The notes beneath the pieces were generated by a model. It was given only the letters and a program-made list of their open reading frames with translations. It did no database searches and was not told the origin of the DNA. Positions 56,302-64,000 of a stretch of DNA of 64,000 bases are shown here, in pieces; the stretch's first letter is position 1, and each line of letters opens with the position of its first letter. Made by a program: the position numbers and the translations under genes. The DNA is from Culex pipiens pallens (lineage: Eukaryota; Arthropoda; Insecta; Diptera; Culicidae): contig NC_068938.1 in NCBI RefSeq assembly GCF_016801865.2, forward strand, positions 64,058,817 to 64,122,816, given 5' to 3'.

Positions 56302-56534
56302 GAATTAAATATACTTTATTGAATCTTTCTTATAATAATTACATTTGGTTTACATAATAAGTGGTCAGCTGTGGCTCTTCAGCTTTAGTTTGCTTTTCGT
56401 GATTTAAACACTGTTCATTTTTATAACTTTAAAAGTATATGATTTATCATTTTTGTAACACTAGGTACAATGAGGAAAAAAAAAATGTTAAGAAAACATA
56501 ACCTAACCTAAAACTAACTTAATCTTACCATAAA

Positions 56535-59189
56535 CTAAACCAATCCTTGAATCAAGGGGTATTCAGATATAGCACATTTTTCCCTGAATTTCAAACATTT
56601 TTCTTGAATCTTCTGATCCAACATTTTAACTTCTGCTAATTCATGAACCTCACTTGATCTTGTCCAGCCAGGAACATTCAAAACCATTTTGAGTACCTTG
56701 TTTTGGACACGCTGGAGCTTCAATTTATGAGTTCTAGCGCAACACTCCCAAACAGGTACTGCATACTCAATAACGGGGTAAATTATTTGTTTGTAAACTG
56801 CTAACTTATTTTTCAAGGATAGCTTTGATTTTCTGTTAATTAAAGGATACAAACACCTGATGAGAATGCTGCACTTGTTCAATATTTTATCTACATGCTG
56901 CCGAAACAAAAGTTTCGAGTCAAGTATGAGACCTAAATAGACAACTTCCTTTGACCAGGGTATCGAAACATCATTCATTTTAATCAAAACATCATCCTTT
57001 GGGACAAATCTGGCCGATTTGGAAAGTGGAAAAATGATGGTTTGAGTTTTGGCTGCATTTATGCGAATTTTCCAGTCGCCAAAGTATTCGGAAAGAACGT
57101 CAAGACCCTTCTGAAGACGACCAACTAAATATCTGGTTATTTTACCCTTATAAATAACGGCAGTGTCATCAGCAAAAAGTGACAACACACCATTACCAGG
57201 AAGAGTAGGCAAATCAGATGTAAAAATATTGTACAGAAGTGGGCCAAGAATACTTCCTTGGGGAACCCCAGCATCAATGTTGAATAATCCAGAAGCAATC
57301 CCATTCAGAAAAACCTTGAACGATCTCTCCGAAAGATAGTGCTGGATAATTTTGATAAGATACATTGGAAACCCGTATAAATATAGTTTATGTATCAAAC
57401 CATCATGCCAAACATTGTCAAAAGCCTTCTCAACATCCAACAAAGCCATAGCAGTTGATTTAGACTCAAGCTTGTTCTGCTTGATGATTTTGGTTACTCT
57501 CGTAAGCTGATGAGCAGTATTATGTCCCTTTCGGAAGCCAAACTGCTCGTTCAAAATTATATTATTATCGTTGGTAAAATCCAAAAGCCTTGAATAGATG
57601 ACCTTCTCAAAGAGTTTGGACAGACTACTCAAAAGACTAATGGGGCGATAACTTGTTGGCGATGTTGGATCTTTTTGAGGCTTCAAAATTGGTATGACTT
57701 TGCCCAGCTTCCAATTGGTGGGGAAGTAACCAAGTTGCAAACATTTATTGAAAATATTGGCTAGATGTTGAAAGAACTGATCACTCTGTTTTTTCAACAC
57801 CAGATTAAAAATGTTATCAAAGCCTGGAGCTTTCATATTTTTCATTTGTTTAACTGCAACTTTGACTTCCTCACCAGAAACATGGGAATCTGCAGGAAAT
57901 TCAAAGGTAGAGTCATTGATTGTTGAAATACTATTGGCAACTGATGTTTCTTTACGGCTGGTCATGGAAGCGCCAAGATTATGTGAACTAACAAAATGAA
58001 GCCCAAGTGCATTTGCCTTTTCCTCGGATGTAATCAAAGGAGAATCCTCAACAATAAGAGGAGGAATAGGCTTTGGTTTGTTTTTAAGAACTTTTGAAAG
58101 TTTCCAAAATGGTTTTGAATAATTCCCAAGCTGGCTTACATGTTTTGAAAATTCTTGATTTCTGATATTGTCAAGTCGGTCTTGTATGATTTTGTTCAAA
58201 TTGTTAACTGAAATCTTTTTGTCATAGTCCCCAGTCCGTTGATATTGTCTCCTATAAACATTCCTAAGTCTAATCAAGTGTTTAGTATCTACGTCAATAT
58301 CAGTTACCTTAAAATTAACAGGAACCTCTCGAACGTTGGCAGCCTCTGCTTGGTTGATAGCCTGCTGGATCACCTCCAGCGAACGATCAATATCGGCAGA
58401 AGTTTCCGGGTGTTGATCATAGTCGATGTTGCTGTCGACCACTTGCTGAAACTGCTGCCAGTCAACGTTGTGGTAATCTTTCCGGGTTGGTTGCCGCTGC
58501 GGAGTAACGGATGCTCCAACCTCCACAACCACCGGATAGTGATCAGAACTCAACTCTTCAAACACCTCAGGATGAGCCACGTTCTCAGCCATATTGGTAA
58601 TGAAGAAGTCGATGATTGAGTGATTTCCAGACCGAGCCACCCTCGTTGGACGATCCGGACTCACAACGTTGTAGTATCCGTTTTGCAGATCGTTGTGCAG
58701 AATCACTCCGTTCCGATTCCTCCTGCTGTTGCCCCAAACTTCATGCTTCGCGTTGAGGTCACCAGCGATGATGTACTTTGCGCTCCGCCGTGTCAGCTTC
58801 TGGATATCGCTCTTCAGTTTTGCTGCTGAACCATCTCTGGCATTCACCTGACGTGGACAGTATGCAGCAATGAAGAGTACTGGGCCAACCGAAGTGGGAA
58901 TTTCCACTCCAACGGCCTCGATGATGTCCAGCTTAAAGTGTGGCAGCCGGCGTGGCTTGAGATCACGATGAACAGCGAAAAGCACACCTCCTCCTCCAGA
59001 GGTGGTCCTATCGAGCTGCGTCGCGATCTTGTAGTTTTGCAGATAAACTTTTTCACCGGGCTTCAGATGAGTTTCCGTGATGGCAGCTACGTCGATCTCC
59101 TTCTCGCGAAGAAAATCCACCAGCTCTAAGTTCTTCCTCCTAATGGAGCAAGCGTTCCAATTCAGCAGCTTGAGGGACCTACGATCCAT
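56535..59189 (-). CDS. ORF2: endonuclease and reverse transcriptase of the Jockey-clade LINE
   Basis: 884 residues from an ATG that lies just inside the end of ORF1. It nicks target DNA and copies element RNA at the nick in the nucleus. Residues 1-225 are an AP-type endonuclease: LLNWNACS with N10/N12, E39 in ITETHL, D144 and N146 in AGDLNAKH, D194 in SIIDFF, and D216/H217 in SSDHYP. Residues about 490-760 are the reverse transcriptase: YRPISLLSS, GFRKGHNTAH, D585 in ALLDVEKAFD, GVPQGSILGPLL, and FADD at 672-675 with both catalytic Asp. The C-terminus holds a YLGLILD block and a region of about 100 residues with IEYAVPVWECC, as is usual for Jockey-clade proteins; no RNase H is seen. Length is normal for the clade and no stop or frameshift interrupts it. 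Confidence 0.97.
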   Translation of the reverse strand: MDRRSLKLLNWNACSIRRKNLELVDFLREKEIDVAAITETHLKPGEKVYLQNYKIATQLDRTTSGGGGVLFAVHRDLKPRRLPHFKLDIIEAVGVEIPTSVGPVLFIAAYCPRQVNARDGSAAKLKSDIQKLTRRSAKYIIAGDLNAKHEVWGNSRRNRNGVILHNDLQNGYYNVVSPDRPTRVARSGNHSIIDFFITNMAENVAHPEVFEELSSDHYPVVVEVGASVTPQRQPTRKDYHNVDWQQFQQVVDSNIDYDQHPETSADIDRSLEVIQQAINQAEAANVREVPVNFKVTDIDVDTKHLIRLRNVYRRQYQRTGDYDKKISVNNLNKIIQDRLDNIRNQEFSKHVSQLGNYSKPFWKLSKVLKNKPKPIPPLIVEDSPLITSEEKANALGLHFVSSHNLGASMTSRKETSVANSISTINDSTFEFPADSHVSGEEVKVAVKQMKNMKAPGFDNIFNLVLKKQSDQFFQHLANIFNKCLQLGYFPTNWKLGKVIPILKPQKDPTSPTSYRPISLLSSLSKLFEKVIYSRLLDFTNDNNIILNEQFGFRKGHNTAHQLTRVTKIIKQNKLESKSTAMALLDVEKAFDNVWHDGLIHKLYLYGFPMYLIKIIQHYLSERSFKVFLNGIASGLFNIDAGVPQGSILGPLLYNIFTSDLPTLPGNGVLSLFADDTAVIYKGKITRYLVGRLQKGLDVLSEYFGDWKIRINAAKTQTIIFPLSKSARFVPKDDVLIKMNDVSIPWSKEVVYLGLILDSKLLFRQHVDKILNKCSILIRCLYPLINRKSKLSLKNKLAVYKQIIYPVIEYAVPVWECCARTHKLKLQRVQNKVLKMVLNVPGWTRSSEVHELAEVKMLDQKIQEKCLKFREKCAISEYPLIQGLV

Positions 59190-60555
59190 ACTGGATGACG
59201 AACGAGGTCAGCACTTCAATCTGCTGGGTCTTGGTTTTGCATCCACGCAGTGCAGCGGACATCTGTTTGAAAATATTGAGGAGTTCGGTTGAGGTGTAAA
59301 GATCATTACCATTTTCCTCAACTGCTGGTTCTTGGGTTGGTCTTGGCTCCTGGCTGAAGCCCGGTGGTGGCGGTCTCGGCTCCTGGCTGGAACCCGGCCG
59401 CGGATGATTCACCTCAGCTCTCTTCCTGGGATCCAACGGCAACGGCGCCAAGTTCGGGACCTGGCGTCGCGGTTGAAGAGGTGGAAAATTTTGCTCCACC
59501 AGGGCTGGAGGAGTTCTACGACGCTGAGGCTGATTCTTCGTCGATGCTTGCTGCCGAATTTTCACGAACTCAGCTCTCTTGGGGCAATTTCGGTCGGTTG
59601 ACGAGTGCTCACCGTTGCAGTTGAGGCACTTCACCAGCGAATCTTGGATGCACTGGGATGTGATGTGCGCATCGGTACCACATTTCGCGCAACGACGCTT
59701 CAGGTGGCAGTTCTTACCACCGTGCCCGAAACCCAGGCAGTTGAAGCATTGTGTGACGTCACGATGCACTGGTCGGTATCGCTCCCACGACACGATGATG
59801 TTGAAAACCGCTCGAATTGCCTTCAGCTCAGGAAGCGTCGTCGATCCCTTAGCCAAATGCAGCAGGTAGAGCTGGTCACGGTACTTGATGTCTTTGTTGC
59901 GTCGGCTCATTTTGTGCACGGCCAACACATCCAGTTTCAAAACTTTTAGCTCGGCAGCTAATTCCTCCACTGGCATGTCGTACAGACCTCTGACGACGAT
60001 TTTGTACGGCTTATCCATGGCGACATCATGGGTAAAGTACTCCGCCTCGTTTTCGGTCAAGTAATCCTTGACCAGTTGATAGTGCTGCCTGGATTGCACC
60101 AGCACCTTAAATCCGTCCTGACACAGACGAATGTTGCCTAGGACTTTCCCAGACTTGATGAGTTCAACCAGCCCCGCTCGAAAGTCGATCGTTGCTGCTG
60201 ATTGCCGCACATAAAAAGGAGGCAGTTTCTCCTTTCGCTGTTTCACTTCATTCTCCTTTGCTTCCGCTACCTGGTCCTCGTCAGGCAGTCCAGCAAACTT
60301 GTTGTTCTTCAATAGCTGCTCCTCGTGGGACGAAGAGTTCTCCTCCTCCTCATCCATCGGTACAGTACCGTCGCTCTTTTTCGTCTTTTTGCTGTTCGAT
60401 GTCACTTCCAAAAGCACCTTCCTTTTGGAAATCCCCGGTTTTTGGCCATCAGTTGAGGCCTCAACCTTCCTTTTGGAAATTCCCACTTTTTTGCCTGCTT
60501 GAGCCGCAGGTAGGGCAATATTGCCGGCGTTTTGCGCCGGGACGCGACGAGTCAT
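59179..60555 (-). CDS. ORF1: gag-like RNA-binding protein of the Jockey-clade LINE
   Basis: 458 residues from ATG at 60553-60555. It coats the element RNA and helps bring it to the nucleus. Residues 1-60 are basic and hold the word GISKRKV twice (25-31 and 41-47), a possible nuclear-targeting stretch. About 65-110 is acidic and charged. About 180-260 matches the place of the domain that precedes zinc knuckles in insect gag proteins. Three CCHC knuckles follow: C270-C273-H278-C283, C289-C292-H297-C302 and C310-C313-H317-C324. A Pro-rich region (about 350-420) and a short hydrophobic tail end it. The stop TAG overlaps the ORF2 start region by 11 bases (ATGGATCGTAG), which fits translation of ORF2 by re-initiation. 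Intact. Confidence 0.95.
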   Translation of the reverse strand: MTRRVPAQNAGNIALPAAQAGKKVGISKRKVEASTDGQKPGISKRKVLLEVTSNSKKTKKSDGTVPMDEEEENSSSHEEQLLKNNKFAGLPDEDQVAEAKENEVKQRKEKLPPFYVRQSAATIDFRAGLVELIKSGKVLGNIRLCQDGFKVLVQSRQHYQLVKDYLTENEAEYFTHDVAMDKPYKIVVRGLYDMPVEELAAELKVLKLDVLAVHKMSRRNKDIKYRDQLYLLHLAKGSTTLPELKAIRAVFNIIVSWERYRPVHRDVTQCFNCLGFGHGGKNCHLKRRCAKCGTDAHITSQCIQDSLVKCLNCNGEHSSTDRNCPKRAEFVKIRQQASTKNQPQRRRTPPALVEQNFPPLQPRRQVPNLAPLPLDPRKRAEVNHPRPGSSQEPRPPPPGFSQEPRPTQEPAVEENGNDLYTSTELLNIFKQMSAALRGCKTKTQQIEVLTSFVIQYGS

Positions 60556-60600
60556 GTTGATTCAGACAACCTTCACCAACGAATGCTCGGATAACAATGA

Positions 60601-61397
60601 TTATCGCTGTTTTTTTGTGTCCTCTGGGAAGCTTTGTGTGTAACTGGTGTAGTGGGTGATTTGGAAAATCTTTTCGCGATATCCTGACTAGGAAAACTTG
60701 CACGTTTGGGTGCGTTTTTCATGGGTTTAACTTTCATTTGTTGATTGAAACAATTTTATCTGATACTTTTTAGTTACCATTTTGAAACAATTTCAGCTTT
60801 TTCATTTTTAATAATGGCAGAACTGAAAAAGATTCCAAGATAAAGTGCTTTAGATTTCTCCAGTGTTCTTCCATCACACTGGAAAGTTTAATCTAGAGAC
60901 ATTGCATAGAAACTACACATTATAATTTCTGAAAATCCGACACAAATCCTTCGTTATCATTTTCATGCCATCCATCTCCCTTAGCCCCCCAGCCCGTAAC
61001 GTCAACACCTGGCTAATTAGCATCAGACTGTTGTACAGAAAACACTGACGCAATTTCCACCTTCACCACACATACACACACTCGAGTACAAACGCACATT
61101 CAGCGTGTATGTGTGCGTGCGAAATGAAAACTTTCACTTTCATGCGTCAATAGGCGTGAGGCAAAAGCATTTAATTGAAAATTTTCAGCCAGCTTTCGGC
61201 AGCATATATTTCGTCCGTCCCCACTTGTGACTTGTGAAGCTGGTTGGTGCTGTGAACGATGTAAACGGTGACGTGAACGAGTGCGGGAGCTAATGAAGTA
61301 TACCACCATGTACCGTTCAAGAGGAGATCCTTTAAAGTCGTTACCACAAAATGTTACCTTATTCAGCATTCATCTCAACTAGCTTGTGACTCTTGTA
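60601..61397. other. Unique DNA, no gene recognised
   Basis: The right flank of the LINE. 60955-61330 is GC-richer with CACA tracts. GAAAGTGAA is on the minus strand at 61133-61141. A short frame at 61100-61369 (minus) shows no known domain. Confidence 0.4.
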
Positions 61398-62038
61398 CAC
61401 TGAAAGAAAGTCACATAGCAATAACCGAATCTCTCACACTCTCACACACCGGAGCCTGGACGGGGTCTTGGAAAGTCCTCTTCCATGGGAACCCTTAGGT
61501 TTCGCCGGAAGTTCTCCTATCCGTGATTACCTGTAGAAATATTTAGAATAGAAATTTTCTGCTAAGTATTGGATATTGTAAAGATGTTTTTAGAATTCAT
61601 CACAAATAACTTACCATATTATTAAACATAATCCAGCAATATTTTATGCAATTAAATCCAATTTTTCGGTAAGAAATTGAAATTAAGAGCGCGAGCTCTA
61701 GCTCTAGCTCGGACTTTATTAAAGTTGCCATCTTGCTTTAGGATTAATTTTCGTCATTGATAGCATTTGAAACTAACGTGAATTTCACTTGGAAATCAAA
61801 GAAGTTCGATTGAAGCAAACCAAAATGAAATTCATTTGAATCTCACGTGAACACCATGCGGAAAATGAGTGAATGTTTGTTTGCCAATGATCAGCTGGAG
61901 CTGAATGAATTCCACATTTATTTGAAATGAAAAGCACGTGAGAGTCAACGCAAAAAGCATGTGAAGTTATCGTGTTGGTTTTTGGAGTAGCTCACGTGAA
62001 AAAAACATTTGATTTTGCCATGTTGGTTTTTTTCAGTG
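61398..62038. mobile_element. TA-flanked MITE with CACTGAAA ends
   Basis: CACTGAAAGAAA at the left and TTTTTTTCAGTG at the right, with TA at 61396-61397 and 62039-62040. The words CACGTGA and TCACGTGA occur several times inside, and TTGGTTTTT twice near the right end. 641 bp, non-coding. It ends 11 bp before the next element. Confidence 0.65.
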
Positions 62039-62049
62039 TAGGAGAGAAG

Positions 62050-63703
62050 TAGAGCGTCCAATTTCCCGTCTCGGGAAAAAATTTCCCGGGAATTCCCGGG
62101 ATTTCCCGGAAAAAAATATTTCCCGTTTCCCGGGAAATTTGTAAATTTCCCGGGAATTCCCGAAAAACAAGCAGAAGTATACATTTTCCTACCTTTTTGG
62201 AACCAATGTTTTGAAATTATACAAAACATAGTAATTGGAGAACCTGACTTGATTTTATTTATTTCTGTACATTTCATGTCAAGGTTTAATTCAGATAATA
62301 TTTATTTCTGAAGCATTCACCACTAGGAATATTGTTTGCTTATATGTTGGACCATAAAACATACGCTGTTATGGAATGAATATAAACTATTTTATTTTTG
62401 ACAACCTTTTTTAATGTTTTTTTTAAATATCATTTAAAAATAAGATATTTACATCTTGCAGCCAAGATCAACATTGAGATTTGTTTGACTTTTTTTACCT
62501 TGAACATGTTGGATGGAAGTTGAACTGATATAATTATTTCTTTAAAAAAGGTTTGTGTGAAAAGAATTTGTTTCTAAGTATTCGAGAAATTACAGATTGA
62601 AGTTATAAATTTATGAAGCACGTGAGCTACCAAGGGCGTAAGAAGGTTATGTATTAAAAAATATCGTTCAATTACAACCATTTTTAAATACTCAAAATTA
62701 TTTTATTCTAGTTAATTTATTAGGCTGAATACCATATAACTAAAATCATATCATAAAACCATGAAAAATCATCAAAAAACAACTTCGTATCATATGAAAT
62801 TTACCCAAAGAATGCATATATATTAGGGTGTTTCATCCAAAACCAAAAGTTCTCAGAATCAGGCAAACCGAGGTTCCCCTAGTAGAGGATACCCATATGG
62901 ACTCTCATGCCAAATATCAGCCCATTTGGTTGAGAATTGGCCTGTCCCCAGCGGTTTCAAGTTTACATGGAAATTACTATGGGATTTTTATGCTTTTCGT
63001 TCAATCGTTCCTACAGGTCTTGGGACAACATGGATTCACTCGGAATAAAGACAGGTGTGTAGGGGATGGTCCAATGAACACATTCCAGAAGGAATTAGGC
63101 TTGTCCATTCTGTCCCCAAGGTGCGCATTGTATATATCAAAAACTCGCTCCATATATTTCAATACTTTGAGTTGTGATTTCATGAAATAGTGTTTCAAGT
63201 TATAAAACGCTAGAAATTAGATTTTTAAGGTGAATTCAATGATTATTCATTTATTCACAAGTAGAATTTTTTGTTTTTTTTTTTTTTTAATTTTAACTTT
63301 ATGGTCACTCAGACAAATTAAAAAGCAATTTTATGGTTGTGGAGCATAGATTTTCACTATCCAAACACTTTGATTTAAAAAATCCTTCTCAACAAAAATA
63401 CTGATAATATTTTCTTTCATTTGGGACGATTTGAAAGATTTGAAAATTAGAAAGTTTTTATATTTTCTCAAAGTTGCATGATTTTTTACAAGCAGTCAAA
63501 CCATTAATTGATCCTCACACTCATTTTGACCATTAAAGTTGCTGTTCTATACAATTTCGCTGCAAAAGATTAATCAGAAACTGGAATCGAATAATTTTCG
63601 TTTAATGTAAAATTTCCCGGGAATTCCCGGGATTTCCCGGGAAATTTGTTGAAAATTTCCCGTTTCCCGGGAATTTTGTAACCCCGGGAAATTGGACGCT
63701 CTA
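62050..63703. mobile_element. hAT-type non-autonomous element, 1654 bp, 8-bp duplication
   Basis: Perfect inverted ends TAGAGCGTCCAATTTCCCG and complement, flanked by GAGAGAAG at 62042-62049 and 63704-63711. Both subterminal regions (62060-62165 and 63610-63690) are full of TTTCCCGGGAA words. The middle carries the dispersed repeat related to 21120-21345 and no transposase. The match at ends and duplication make the class secure. Confidence 0.88.
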
Positions 63704-63711
63704 GAGAGAAG

Positions 63712-64000
63712 GCTTCAAAAGAGATATTGTCAATTCTAAACTTTGTGGGAACCTTCCCATAACTAGAAAAAAATTGCATCTTTGGTTCGTTCATAAAAGT
63801 TTTAATACCATTTTGATAATTGATTATATTGAATGAAATGTAAATTGTCATGAAAATATTATTTTATAAAGCTTTATTAAATGAAAAAAAAAAATAATAA
63901 TAATAATAAACATCTGTTCATATTTCTAGTTGCTTTTGTTTAACTATTCAATTCAGTATTTGGAACTGCTCCAAGAAATTCTTAACGTTCTTAAAAAAAT
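63712..64000. other. AT-rich DNA, nothing recognised
   Basis: Only an AAT tract at about 63891-63908 stands out. Confidence 0.35.

Larger units (their letters stand above)
56278..60600 (-). mobile_element. Full-length Jockey-clade non-LTR retrotransposon
   Basis: On the minus strand: a 45-base leader, ORF1, ORF2 overlapping by 11 bases, a 3' untranslated region of about 230 bases with AATAAA (complement of 56315-56320), and a poly(A) tail (T run at 56278-56301). TTATCGCTG stands just outside each end (56269-56277 and 60601-60609) and is followed by T on both sides, so the target duplication is 9 to 16 bp. Both frames are open throughout and the duplication is perfect, so the insertion is young and might still be active. 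The short leader leaves open a small 5' truncation. Confidence 0.93.

Noticed and set aside
58239..58829. Plus-strand frames of 126 and 69 codons
   Set aside because: Antisense shadows of the LINE ORF2 endonuclease part.

Overview
The window looks like nuclear DNA of an insect, most likely a culicine mosquito (Culex or a close relative). The reasons are an AT-rich, intron-like background, very dense palindromic MITE-type repeats, tRNA-headed SINEs, and a Jockey-clade non-LTR retrotransposon with an overlapping ORF1/ORF2 pair. The species call is inference; no sequence search was possible. I could not identify any host protein-coding gene with confidence. Many short open frames in this DNA begin with non-ATG codons and lie inside repeats.

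Layout. 1-1980: unique sequence with short CGT and CAG tracts. 1981-9055: a 1.9 kb foldback repeat with internal sub-repeats, a GTTTTAT-rich repeat, a MITE split by a SINE, a small CA-tailed retroposon and a 1.6 kb palindrome. 9060-11600: mostly unique. 11614-16090: two large palindromes, the second (13345-16090) split by a TA-flanked 1.5 kb palindromic element. 16190-19290: a nested stack made of a probable old hAT frame, a MITE with tRNA-like arms, and inside that a 1466 bp Transib-like element (CACTATG ends, 5-bp target duplication) carrying a coding-like fragment. 19300-21100: unique. 21863-24725: a CCCAAGTAAC-ended repeat split by a composite two-tRNA SINE, then a repeat split by a MITE that is itself split by a MITE. 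24894-25193: SINE with a 16-bp target duplication. 25230-26060: unique island. 26400-28010: a broken retrotransposon carrying ORF1 but no ORF2. 28200-35150: hairpin MITEs of several families between unique islands. 35350-40020: islands, two TA-flanked MITEs with tRNA-like modules, and a 165-bp tandem repeat. 40563-43398: a large repeat stuffed with a hairpin MITE, a 317-bp tandem duplication and a 1067 bp hAT element with an 8-bp duplication. 45493-46194: a 700 bp CAAAAA-type array. 46200-56260: islands and repeat fragments. 56278-60600: a complete Jockey-clade LINE on the minus strand with both ORFs open and a target duplication. 61398-63703: a TA MITE followed by a 1654 bp hAT element with an 8-bp duplication.

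How the parts relate. The only plainly functional coding unit is the LINE: ORF1 (RNA-binding, zinc knuckles) and ORF2 (endonuclease and reverse transcriptase) are what it needs to copy itself, and such a machinery could also mobilise the SINEs. The DNA-transposon copies here lack transposases and would depend on enzymes made elsewhere. Several insertions can be proved because an unoccupied copy of the target lies elsewhere in the same window. The unique islands between repeats share a recurrent GAAAGTGAA motif and are the best candidates for host regulatory or intronic DNA.
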